A stretch of DNA of 64,000 bases from Epiperipatus broadwayi. Taxonomy: Eukaryota > Onychophora > Udeonychophora > Euonychophora > Peripatidae. This document shows positions 37,232 through 50,029 of this stretch, one piece after another; the first letter of the stretch is position 1; each line of letters starts with the position of its first letter. Made by a program: the position numbers and the translations under genes. The notes below the pieces were generated by a model that ran no database searches, had not been told where the DNA came from, and worked only from the letters and a program-made list of their open reading frames with translations. Location: positions 124,001 through 188,000 of the forward strand of contig JAQFVV010006449.1 of the NCBI GenBank assembly GCA_028023455.1, written 5' to 3'.

Positions 37232-40040
37232 AATAATTCATCATCATCAAACATTATCAATCCATTGCTGGATGAAAGTTCAATCCATCTTCTCTGATCT
37301 TTAGCTTCTCTTCTCCACATCACCCCTGCACAATTTTTTATTTCAACCATCCATCTCACATGTGGTCTCTTTCTGGGTCTTTTACAATCTTTTGGATTTC
37401 AGTTTAAGATTAAAATTGTCCATCTATTATCATCTCCTCTAGCAATATATCCATATGAAGTCAGTAACACATATTTGTTTTTAACCATATAATGTATTTT
37501 TGAACTCTTCTTGTTACAATTAACTTACATCTCTCAATATTTCTTTGAGTGGTCTGATGTCTCTCTACTGCTCTTCTATTAAGTGTCCAAGTCTCAGATC
37601 CACAAGTAGGAAATGGTAAACCACATTTATTAAATACTTCCTTTTCAAACAAACACATAGGCACATTTCTTTTTGTATCAAGTTATTTCTACCAAAAGGA
37701 TTCCAAACAAGTCTAATTCTATGATTAATTTCATCCATGATGTTCCCTATGTATTAATCATCTGTCCAAGGTATTTGTAACTGTTAACTTCTTTCAATTT
37801 TGAGAAAATCCATTAATTATTACTTTAGTATTTTTAATATTTATCTTAAGTCCCACTTCCCTACTTTCACCTGATAACTTCTGCAACATTTCCTGCAGCT
37901 ATGAAGCATTATTTGCAAAAACAACTACATCATCTGCAAAATCTAAATGACTTAAGTAATATCCATTTACTTTCACTCCTTTAGCTTCTCATTTTAAGCT
38001 ACAAAATTTTTTTACAGCACTGCTGTAAAAAGTATTGGTGATTGGAGTCACCCTGTCTTACACTCCTTGCAATGTTGATTTTCCTAGTATGATTTTGTAA
38101 TATAATTGTTGCAGTTACATTTTTATAAATATTATTTCAAATATGACAATATCCTGCATCTATGACTTGATGATCCAATGTTTTAATCACTGAATTAGTG
38201 TTTAGAGAATCAAATGCCTTTTCATAATCTACAAATCCAAAGCATAATGGCAACTCGTATTCATTTTTTTTTTTATAAATTATTTCAATACCTGGATATG
38301 ATCTACTCTACTAAAATGACTTTTAAATTGAGTTTCTTTTTTTGGTTGGAGGAAATCGAATGTTCTCTGTAAATGGGTTGTAATTATCTTGGTATAAATT
38401 TTGCATAAAACTGATCAAAAGCTGATAGGCCTGTAATCTGGTACATCTTTATCATTTAGATATTTGGCATATAACTTTGCTACAAAAATTTCTATTTTTT
38501 CACCTGCTTCCTTTAATATATCAATTATAATTCTATTATTACCTTGAGCCTTTCCTTTCTTCATACATTTAATTGCATGTCTCCCTTCTTCATTTAACAT
38601 TCTGGGCAATTTGGAAGATGTAATAGATGTAGAAAGTATTCGTTCATTATTATTATATAATTCTTGATAAAAGTTTTACTTATATCAGGATGTAATCTCT
38701 CATTTTAGTGATAATTCTATCTCTTTTTCTTATTGCAGATATAAATTTTCTACCAGTACCAAAATGTTGTTTTCCACTCTTGAGACTTTTATTCTCTTCT
38801 ACAGCTTTCCTTCCTAGTTCACAGTTATACATTCTTCTATCATTTTCAACTCGTTTCTGCATCATTTTACAAAATTCGAAATATTCATTCCTTTTTAATG
38901 CATCATTTTTGTATATTTTCATATTCTCTCTTTTCTTTATAAATTCTCTAGTCTCTGTAAAAAAATTTTTCATCAATTGCGGCTTTTTCCAGCTATCTTT
39001 ATTACAGTTTTTATAAGTCTATCAATTATTTTTATATTAATTTCATTCATATCTGAATCATGTTCAAAATCTACTAATACTTGAAACCGATTTGTAAGTT
39101 GTAATTTCATTTCATTATAATTTTTCTGAAGATTAGAAATATGAACTCTAAATATTGTTATTCTAAATAATTTTTGCCTCTCTAATTTTATATTAAGACA
39201 TATCTTACATCTGACTATTAGATGATCAATTCCTGTATTAAATTTATTAAGAACATTACAATCTTGAAATAAGTATTTTCTGTTAGTGAAAATATAATCC
39301 AATTTTGCTGCACCTTCATTTGAATGCTTCCATATTGATTTCCTTCTAGCATTTTTCTCAAAGAAATAATTCATAATATAAAGTTTTTCTTTTTATGCAA
39401 ACTCCATAAGTCTATGTCCTCTCTCATTTCTATGACCATAACCAAAATTACCTACAGCACTTTCATCTTTCATTTGTTTACCAATTCTAGCATTAAAGTC
39501 TCCCATAACAATTTTAAAATGTTGTTTACTCTGATCAAAAGCCTTTTGTACATCCATATAAAAATCTTCTACTACTTCATCACTATAATAACTTGTTAGG
39601 GCATAAACCTGAATTATCTTCATTTGGTATCTGCTATTAAGTTGTATAACTAATCTTACCATTCTGTCCGATACACCATCAATCTCCACAATATTGTTTG
39701 TTCTTCCATTTTTTTATTTATATTGTATCCTAATCCACTTGTATTTTCAATATTTGTACTTTTATAATAGAGTACATATCCACTTTTTAAATCAATTGTC
39801 TTTTTATCTTTTCTTCTAGCATCATAAAGTCCAATAATTTCCCATTCAATATAAGACAGTTCTTCTAATTCTTGAAATCTACCTTCACTTGAAAGTGATC
39901 TGTAGTTGCAAGTCCCTAAATAAAATGTCATCATCAAATGGCAGCCTGGGTCCACAATCAGGGGATTCTTACTACCCTCTGCCATCAACCACCAACATGG
40001 TTGATGACTTTATAGCCTCCTCGGAAGAGCACACGTCATA
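37232..40040 (-). pseudogene. Decayed RTE-type LINE (endonuclease + reverse transcriptase)
   Basis: From right to left: a start-like region with VVDGRG; an APE-type endonuclease with YLGTCNYRSLSSEGR, LYDARRKDKKTI, IIQVYALTSYYSDEVVEDFY, VMGDFNARIG, KLDYIFTNRK and a GIDHLIVRCK block (SDH equivalent); a linker (38680-39374); RT with KGKAQGNNRI, VPDYRPIS and HLDFADDVVVF (about 37912-37951, catalytic Asp pair); and the C-terminal MWRREAKDQRRW. It ends in short TGATGA-type repeats, as RTE elements do. Several frameshifts and stops exclude activity. The endonuclease is of the type often annotated as craniofacial-development-protein-2-like in animal genomes. Confidence 0.82.
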
Positions 40041-43000
40041 ATTTATTTTTGTCTGTCATAATTTTATATATCTATTGGAAAAAATATTTATCATTTAAAC
40101 AAACATACATTGTGCCTTATCAGGCAATAGAGAAGAAAGACCACAGTGTTACTTGATCTTAAACTTAGAGGTAAAAAGCTAATAAACTCACCATATTGGC
40201 TAATGCATGTTGGTGAGCAGCCCATCCATGTTCATATACTATCACATAGTAATAACAGCTGCAATGACAAGAATGTATTGAGTGGTTATTTTGCCCTGCT
40301 CAGTTCCTTTAAGGCCTCCAAGAGGAATCAAAGGGTCTCCTTTTAGTTAATAGCAAACTCCTTTCTGCAGCTATTAAATAATTAACACATTAGAAATCCA
40401 ACCCACAATGTTATTATCACAATACTTACTATATCAACATTTAACTTGACAATGACAATATATCAACATTTAACTTCACATTTGATTAAATTTCAATAAG
40501 ATTTTACAACTGTTTTATAAATATGTCAATTCCATCTGTTAACTAAATCTTTACAATTTCATTTATTTTATTTTATCAGGTAGGTATAAATTATTAATAC
40601 ACTTTTTATTTAATTGCAATATAATATTTTTTTCTCTTGACCAAATGGAATTAAAATAGCATAATAAAAATGTATCATATAAAGTTACCTTTAATATATT
40701 TCAAATTGATTGCAACATTTTGTAACTGTCTTATAAATTCGAAAACAGCAATAAAACATTAAGTATCTCCTATTACAGTTCTGCCCATTTTTAAATTGAT
40801 TCTCACTCAATGGACAATATAATCTGCCTTCCCTTCTTCGTGCAATCCTAAATAAATCATAATTAATTTTATAATGCACGCAATAAATATAATAATTAAA
40901 ATACTTATACAGAAAAAAAATTCAAGCTTACAAACATTTACTGTTTTGGTGGGCTCTTCCCAATATGTCTGCCAGTTTTAAATGTGAACCTTTACAATTA
41001 TAAATTGACAGCAGTGATGAGTTTCGCGTATGTTAGACAAATGGAGATCGTACTTCATTAGTTGCAAATCAAAATACAATGTAATTCCATTTTTAATTCA
41101 ATTCAAATTCAATTTTACTTTTTAATAATTTCCAGTTACATTATTTTCAGATGTTATCATTTTCCGTTTAATTCTCTTTGTTCTCCTATGTTTTTCTTTC
41201 TTCTTCCTAGTTTTTCTCTTGTAAAAGGTCTGTGTTAACCCACTTTTATCAAAAAAAAATCATTGTACAAATTGACAAACAATTGAATTATGGTACGTGC
41301 ATACATTAACATACAATTAACAATTCTCCATCTAGTAGCATAAGTGATAACTAATTAATTTGCTCAAAACTATTTTAAATTTCCTTAGAAACAATGCTCA
41401 AAAATTAATTATAATAATTAATTTAGAATAGCCATAATTTTAAGACTTTTTGCAGTTATTTAATAACAGAATACCAAAATATATTTATACTTTTAACTTA
41501 ATCCTAACATTAATAATTTATTATTTTTAATACTATTAAAATTAGTCCATCTGACAGACTACATATAAAAAGTCTCTCATACAATCTTGCAGAGGGCCTA
41601 ACACACATCTTGAGCAGTCTAATTTTTTAACACTCACAGGAAATTGATTGACTAAATTTACTTATAATTTATTAATTATGATAACAAACCACTAATATAA
41701 TATACCTATTTAATATTGAATAGTTGTTATTTAATTATCACAAATTAAATTTAAAATTTTTATATAATTGGACATTTAAATAGGGCTTGACAAACATCAA
41801 ACCCAATCATAAGGATACAATATATTTGAGTCATCAATATAGGTACCATCAGCATTATCATAGGGTAAGTTCTTGATACAATATATATATATATATACAA
41901 TAAATAAAATATCCATTAATTAAAATAATATTGTAATTATAATTGAAATATTATATATATATATTGTGGCCATCTGAATGGGCACAAGGGTTTAAGATAC
42001 CTTGTATCTTAATTAAATAGCTATATTGTATTATAAAAAAAAATGAAATAGCCTGTAGAATTTTAAAATTTTTTGAACAAGATTGTTTAAGGTTTAAATA
42101 TGGGTTGTTATGAAGTTTATTGATCACTTGATAAGTATTTATTAGTATTATTATTGTTAATGAGGTATATAACGTAAGGAATGGGGGTTGTTTGTTAATG
42201 AAATTCATATATTTTGTTGGAAAAATGCAAAGTTATCTTGTGTTAGTATAATATTTAGTTGAATGGTTTTAAAATCCATTATTTATTAATGCTTATCCTT
42301 TTGTACACAGTTAATAGCAGTTTCAATTATATTTAATTAAGACAGTTCAATATTAAGGTTGTAGTGCATGTGTATGCATGTTTGACTGCATATGTTTCAT
42401 TTCGTTTTCATCCTTTAAATAACATCCAACAATAGTACATTCACAATAAAAAAACAACAACATTTAAACTACAGTAGTCATCTTAAATAATTAACCAATA
42501 CATATTTCTTTCCAGTAATTAATAGATAGTTAGATCAATGGATTATTTTATAAATTTAATGAATTATTAATCATTTTTATTTGATAGCTAATTAAAATTC
42601 ATTTTTCTTTCAAGGTTGTAAAAGATATTTATTTTAATTATTTGTAATTTTTTTTTTGTCATTTAATTCTAAAAATCAGAAATGATTTTTTTTTTTGCAT
42701 AAGTAATTAGCAGAGCTGGAAAAATGCGTGGGAGTAAGCTAGTAACAAGAGAAGCAAATAAACTTTTGCTAGAGAGAGAGCTTTTTAACAAGCTCCCCAA
42801 TATGTAAAAATTAGCTTTGTAAAGAATTAGAGCTAAAAAAAACAGTGGCTTATAGTTTTCAAGCAACTAAAGTTAATTGCTGAAGTCAGATTATACAAAA
42901 TATATCATGGAAGAAGCTAATTTCAATATGCAGTACTAAACTTTAAAGAGGTACTCAGTTTTACATTCTTTCTCAATTTAGACATTGTAAACTAATCTTT

Positions 43001-46000
43001 TCATCACTGTTGCTCTTGTAAAAATGTATATTAATATCATGCAGTTTATATCATTTTTTTTAATTCCAGTTTTAAATAAGAATGGTTTACATAACTATTA
43101 TCATTTTATCATTAAGCAACATTTTTTTTTTTTTTTGTTATATGGAAAACGTATGCAGACTGTTATATAGAATACATTTTGTTCTCACTATTTTTCGTGC
43201 TATGTCTTGCGAGGATTATACATAGACTTAAGGATGTGTCTATCTTGATAGAGCATACCATGTTTAAATTCTTCGTAATTAGATAACAGTATTCACTATT
43301 GGATATATCTGGAGCTAATATGCATTTATAAATTAAGGAAATAAAATATAAACTACTTCTGTTTGAATTGAATTTGATGGACAAAATTGCTGGTAAATTT
43401 TGGTTCTCTTCAATGAAAATGGAATATCAAATAAAGCATTATTAATCACAGAATTACCAAAGACAATTTAAAGTGTAGAATGCTATTCAAAATAATAAAG
43501 ACTATTGCATATTTAATCCAGAACGGCACGAGGAATATCGTATATTTTCAGTATAGTAAAGGAGGAATTAACTTCTTGTGTGATTTAGTGTCTCAATGGA
43601 TATGTTATGAATATTGGAATGTAGTGGGTATATTTAAGTTACACTTATATTTTTTTTATTAAGTTATACTGCAGAAGTGCATTTAATTTAAAGTCAGTTT
43701 GGAATGTGTCCTACGTTGTTTATTATAATCCCAGAGCGAAACTTTGCAAATGAATTTTTTATTCAAATTACAAAACTAATAACTTTTGTGTTTTTATTTT
43801 TTTTATTTTTTTTTATTACTTAACTCATATATAATGTATATAATGGATAAAGAAGCTTTATTATTATTATGTTTATTTTATAATCTATGTTATTTTGATT
43901 TTCAAGACGGTCTCCTGAGTCGCGCTACTTAAACGAGTAGTAAGCCGGTAAAAATTGATTGTGTTCAAATAGGTCTTATTATTTTCCTTACGAGTATGAA
44001 AAAAATAATTTTAATAATATATTATTAGAGAGGTTTTCATTTATTTTGCACATTTTATTATCTTAAAGTGAGAATTATTATTATTATTATCTTTTTTGAA
44101 CCAACGAACGTATAATAAAAATAGTTTGTTAAAAATAAAGGAAAGTTCATTCATAACCTAAAGTTTATTAAATTAAAAAAAAGTTATACCTTAATGCAAT
44201 ATTTAATTATCATATTACCTGTTTAGTGGGTAATTTAGGGTTAATATTATATATACTTTTATTCGCGAGTGTGTGTTTGTTTTGCACAATTATAAGATTT
44301 GTGTGATAAAGTATAATCTGTGAATATTTTTATGCATAGATCTCGTGCACTGTTGTATTTTCTGAGTTGAACAGATAGATATTATCTGTAGGTATTTGTC
44401 TACTAGCATGTATTTATAAGGTTCAATATTTTTAGAAGCTATGAGAATAGAACGAAATCTGACTGCGTTGTAATATTTATAGGGATAAAAGATCTTGCTT
44501 ATTTGATGTATGTTAATAATTTCCATGAGTAGAGCCTAGTTTATTTTATATGCCTATGATTAATGATATTTTTGAAGTGATGTTCTTAGGGCCCTGGTGA
44601 TGTGGAATTTAAAATCCCCACCAAATAATGTATTTAGAAGCAATGGAGTTATTGTTAAAAGATGATTAAATGATGCTTAGGAAGTTATGTGACGTTTTTC
44701 TTGGATTCTTGGTGTTGAATAGATGTTCTTCATCAAAGGTATATATGGAATTAGATGAATTCTGGTAGAAGTATTCAATAGATGTTTATCTGCTCCTCAT
44801 GTGTATTCCCTTTATAACGTGTTGTATGTAAAATCATAAAAAATATAGCTTTGTGTTAATTAAAATTGGCTAGATAAATTGTTAAGATTAATTCATGATG
44901 TAGTAGTACTAGTGTCATATTTATTGACGAATTACGACATTTTTCAAAATAAAATAATTATATAATGTTTCCTTAATGAAGGGAGAGTTTTAAAAAAAAA
45001 TTGTTTTATATTATTGCTGCTTAAACGTACACACACACACGCGTAATTTAAATAATATCGCGTATATAAAGTATAGAATTATTGAAATATAAAAATGAGA
45101 AATAAATGCTTGGAAATATACTACATCCAGTTAATAAAAGTATAAAACATTAAGATTTAAATAGGAAATAAGTATTTTAAAATACAATGTATCTATTTAA
45201 ATATAAATTAATCATCAAATCATCAGAATAAACATGATTTTGCTATGTGTAAAAGGTATAAGGAATTGGAATGATTATTTAATCAATTAGAGAAAGTTGG
45301 TTTACTGAAAGCCAAATATAAATGGTTTGATTTATTTTGTCAATAACAGTAATATCCTCTCGAAAGTATTTATATATTTTTTTGTTGGGCTAATAATGTG
45401 ATATTTCATTTATTTATTGTCGTATGGATAAAACATCTAAGCAAGTATGTGTTCCAAGTCGGGATCATCAAGTTTATTATTGGTTTGTTTAGATAGTAGG
45501 AATCCCAAACTGATGCTAAAGATTGATTTAATAATTTAATGGTCTATAAAACGAAGACCTATTTTGTAAATATTATGTTCATCCCAATTTATTTTGTTTA
45601 TTTGTAATAAATAATTTGTTTAGTTATTTAAATTTAAAACAACTGTTTCGTGAGTTATTTTGTATACATTCGTATTTTCATTTCCACATCTTCATATTCC
45701 ATAAATCTATTATAAAACTGATATATTATTTTGAGAGTTATAATATTAAATTTACTAGTATCCGACAATATTGTTTTTCTCAATCCAAACATTATAAAGA
45801 GTATTTGCAATTTGATAAACGTATTTGAAAGGTTGCCAAGTCAGTATATTTGTTAGATGATGATATGAGATTAAAATTCCCTATTTCTGTCATTATCTTA
45901 TTATTGAAACACAGTAAAATATTTCAGTCAAATAGTTTCATTATATTTTTTTTTATACTTTAAAATTATAACTTAGGGGCGATGAAGTTTATTAATTCAC

Positions 46001-46638
46001 TGTGTTTGTTAAATTCCCTGAGATCTTATTATTTATTTCTTGATTGGCATTAAAGTAGATGAGTAGATTATAATATGCCAAGTAATAGAATTGTTTAAGA
46101 ATATAATTTTAGCAAGCTGGTATATGTGGTACTTGGATGAAGGAAGAAATTAGATTTAAAGTATATTTTAAGAAATTGTATCAAATAAACATTATGATTC
46201 TTTATCATATAATTAATTAACAAAGGAATTTACACTATAATGAATGTTTTATAATATTTCTTATTTTATTCATTTATTATCGTGTATCTTAAGAACTGCC
46301 TATAGCCTCCCACTGAGCTGACCTGAACATAAACTTAAATATAAAGTCTCAGTAATAGTTTTATATAATATATTTTATTATATTGTTCTATTCATTAATA
46401 GAACTGACGCCTGGGCATTTCGTTCATGTAATATATATGAGCGGTGTTGGGAGTGTAGGTTATAATATATATAATAGTTGAGGTATAATCCGAAAAAAAA
46501 TGAGAGTGCCTAATAAAATTCAAAAAATTAAAAAATGTATAGTATAAATGAATTAAGCAATAATTTTAAAAGAGTAATGGAGGTTTTGTTAAAAAAATAT
46601 GATGTCTGTGTAGAAATAAAGAGCAATGAAAAACTTAC
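40041..46638. other. AT-rich region without recognised genes
   Basis: Only short chance frames. (AT)n runs at about 41881-41896 and 41951-41963; the second is directly followed by TGTGGCCATC, which looks like an LTR start, but I found no partner. Probably intergenic or intronic to the Ig-like gene at 46639. Confidence 0.5.
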
Positions 46639-46974
46639 CTGTAACATCCACAGAAATGGTGGCTGAGGCAGAATGAGCATTTGTATCGATTACAGTCAAA
46701 ATATAATCTCCTTTATCTTCTTTAACTGTATTGAGCACGTATATCATTTGCCAATTACTGAAGTCTGAAATTCGAGGACCCATTCCTTTTGTACTTATTA
46801 TTTTTGAACCATTAGCAAAATAATGGAATAAAATTTCACGATCATCGGCTTTTCTGAACTGTATTTCAGATAATGCACCATCACCCAAATCATATAGAAA
46901 GTCAAAGGTTATTCCCATAGGGACAAAAACATGGGATGGATTAGCCAAAGCTGAGGTTATTTTTATAGGTGTGC
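46639..46974 (-). CDS. Internal exon, Ig-like domain, phase 1-1
   Basis: 336 bases on the minus strand between TTTCTATTTTAG (acceptor) and GTAAGT (donor). It is 2 + 111 codons + 1 base, so it is flanked by phase-1 introns at both ends, the classic one-domain-per-exon layout of Ig superfamily genes. The peptide starts TPIKITSALANPSHVFVPMG and includes IYVLNTVKEDKGDYILTV, fitting the D.G.Y...V F-G strand signature, then DTNAHSASATISVDV. The usual Ig cysteines are absent, as in some intracellular I-set domains of muscle proteins. No other exon of the gene is evident in the window, so introns must exceed several kb. The gene cannot be named. This is the only host-type exon I support. Confidence 0.72.
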
Positions 46975-47616
46975 CTAAAATAGAAACAATAATTATGGAA
47001 AAATTTGGAAAAGTAAATTATTAATAGTATATAATTATAAAAATAAATAGGGTGATCCAAAAGTAAATATACAATACCATACATCTACTTAAAGCCCAAT
47101 TATGATATCTAGGAAAGTAAATTGTGATTATCAGTATTAAATCATACTAAAGGCCTGTAAAATAAACAAAAAAAACAATTATATATATATATATAGCACT
47201 ATGTACTCGCCTGTTGATCACTGTGTAATAAAACAATTATGTATTTTAATTAGAATTAACTTTAATTAATTTTAGAACTGTTCTTTTTAATTGAGCTGTA
47301 TTTGACTGCTACAAGACTTTTGATGACTTTTACTTTTATATTCCTGAAATATGGGTTTCAATATTAAAAGATATCTCTGACTTGCAGTAAGAAACTTTTT
47401 CAAACCCATCGATAAATTCTACTTTTTAACAATGCCATTTTCTGAGACCCTCATCATAGCCCTGAAATGTGAATAGGGAGATTGGACAAAAAGCTTGTTT
47501 GGTGATCATTATGTAGAAAAAAAATCAAGCAAAGTATATAACTGATTGTAATAAGTAATATTAATATTAATTGGTTTTAAATTATATAAATATTAAATTA
47601 AAGTATATAAATAATA

Positions 47617-47710
47617 GGTGGTCGAGAGGTCAGTGACAGCTGCTTTGCAAGTAGTTGTCCCTGGTTAGTGGTTCACTTCCCGGCTGATGCTATGACACAT
47701 GAGAAAAGAA
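47617..47710 (+). mobile_element. Short tRNA-derived SINE with 16-bp target-site duplication
   Basis: 94 bases flanked by a perfect 16-bp direct repeat, AAGTATATAAATAATA (47601-47616 and 47711-47726). The body starts GGTGGTCGAGAGGTCAGTG (A-box-like). It has a five-pair stem GCTGC/GTAGT around loop TTTGCAA (anticodon-like TGC) and GGTTCACTTCC (B-box-like), and ends in an A-rich tail GAGAAAAGAA. This is the form of a tRNA-derived retroposon copied by LINE machinery. The only copy seen in the window. Confidence 0.68.
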
Positions 47711-48649
47711 AAGTATATAAATAATAAAATGCTAGAAGAAGAAAAAAAGTAATTACAAATTCATCAATGATAAGTAAATGTAATTAACCGCATAACTTCT
47801 CACTCATTTCATAATGTTTGAGCATAAGAAGAGTTATGATCAACACATCATTAGCTTTCAAAATGGTCACTCTATCACTCCTCAGAGCACCAGTGATGAC
47901 TATCAGTTTTTAGATAAACAATCTCACTTTAGGAAAGCTCTTAACTGCAATACAGATTATAAATGATCCAAGATAAAGTTACATTTTAATGCTTATATTA
48001 TTACAACTTAAAAATGGCTTTATTTCATAATGTTTAGGACATTCATTTTTCATAATTAAAATCCTGTAATTGAAGATGGAATCTGTAATACTTGAAACAT
48101 TTTTAAGCTTCATATATACATATATTTTGTTTCAGACTTTATCACCCATAGCACAAGTAAATCATTCAAGAATTACTTATAAGTCAAATCAGATATGAAA
48201 AATAGAATGAAAAAGGTTCTCTATTTGGCAATTATCAAGTCTGGTGACTAACACTATAATAGTGAAAGGCATTTGGCAAAGTAATTGATTCTTCTGTGAA
48301 CTATTCAAAAATGTTTACTTTTTATCTAAATAGAATAATATACTAATTAATGAAAAAGAATTATGAAAATAAATTAATATGTCTTCAGCACTGAATGGGT
48401 AATGTGTGTAAATAAATATTATAAGTAACCACTATTAGTAGGTTAGAAAATTTCAACACATGAGGCTTTGAATTTCCTAAATTTAAAGATTGTCAATGCT
48501 TTAAAAGGAGTTAATATTGGTTTACTATTAAATTAAAAATGTAGCAAAGGCATTGATCTTTATTTTATGATTCCTAAGCCAAAATAATTAATTGTTTTGA
48601 ATACATTTCGAGGAACTATTGAAATATATTGTTTTCAAATTTCAGAAAG

Positions 48650-49025
48650 ATCGGCACAAAGATAGATAATAGAAAATAAAAAACTGGATAAAAACATAAG
48701 TTGGCTAGCCAATTAGTTTCCAGATAAGTATATAAGTAGACAAATTGGCAAGATTATTAGTTAGGTAAATAAACCTGTAGACAGATAATTAGTTTTGTAC
48801 ATAAGAAAGCAGCTAGGCACATAGAAAAAGTAGATATGAAAGGAATTAGCTGTATAGATAGATAAATATTTTGAAAGCTAGGTATGTTGGTAAGTCATTT
48901 AGGCAAATATGTAGTGAAAGAAAAAATGAGGGATAAAAAGTACATGAATAGAAATGTAGCTAGCTAGATAAGTACATAGACATGGAGAGAATATGAAGTA
49001 AAAATATTTAGATAGATAGATTTAT
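48650..49025 (+). repeat. Cryptic TAGATA/TAGNTA-rich simple sequence
   Basis: Irregularly spaced TAGATA, TAGGTA, TAGCTAG and TAGACA motifs for about 370 bases without a clean tandem period. Confidence 0.55.
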
Positions 49026-50029
49026 TAACAAAATAGATTAAAAACAGAGTGGACAAATAATCAATGAGACAAAAAAATTTCTACATTCTTACATTTGTCA
49101 AATTCCAAAAATACTCTACTATCTTCTTCTAACAGCTATTTTTTGAGATGGTACAATCCGATAAAACAAGATTCGATCTTCTGCAAAATATTTTGCATCA
49201 TCACTCAGAAACACTTATTATAAGATAACAATTTTTATGCAAAGCCCCAGTTAATAATTGAAAACTTTCAATAACAGATACTTTAGCAGAAATAAACACT
49301 GATGTTAGTTTAATTGTTCATCATCTCTGCTATTCATTAATGTTTATTTAACCATATCTTTAATTGTATAATGAGAGCTGACTGAACAGTTTTATGCCGT
49401 GCAAGAATATATTTATATAGTTCAATGCATTTATGATATATTGACATAGGGTTAAAAAACCAGTTGACTCAAACACTTATTTATGTTGTTTACCATATAA
49501 ATAATTACAAAGTAATAGAACTTACACATAAACATGGATAAAAGGAATATTAAGATTTTTATCAGTTTAATACCTTTAAAACATTGAAGACAAATTAAAG
49601 AATCTTCTTTCAATTAACTGCAAGATTCATTCATGAGCTAAAATCTGTCAGCAGCTGAATATAGAGGATGTTAAAATTATATGAAAACAGACTGAAGCTT
49701 CTTTTTGATTAGGTGATAATATTTAGGTTTACAACCCATTATCACATTCAAGTGTACATTTTTTTGTGAATAGGGACAAATATTTAATGGGATATGTTGT
49801 GAAGTTATAAGAAAAGATGACATAAATGGTATAAAATTGCACAAGCATTATAGTACAAAATGTGAATATTGGAAGCATAATTAAAGTGGATTTCAATATG
49901 AATAAAAAGTGAAAGAAAATCACGAACATTAATAGTATATAACACAGAGGTATAAGACTAGTTAGTTATTCAGCTTAATGGAAGGTATCAAGTATAAATA
50001 ATCTAGATGTATGCATGACAAAGTATTAT

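Larger units (their letters stand above)
46975..50029. other. AT-rich region with SINE and simple sequence
   Basis: Apart from the SINE at 47617-47710 and the TAGATA-rich stretch at 48650-49025, nothing recognisable. It may be intron upstream of the Ig-like exon. Confidence 0.5.

Noticed and set aside
40691-40879. Minus-strand 62-codon frame with several Cys, considered as a host exon
   Set aside because: An AG lies nearby but there is no matching GT donor in frame and no recognisable family.
43905-43965. GC-richer stretch with a small hairpin (CTACTT AAAC GAGTAG), considered as tRNA-like
   Set aside because: No A or B box and no cloverleaf.
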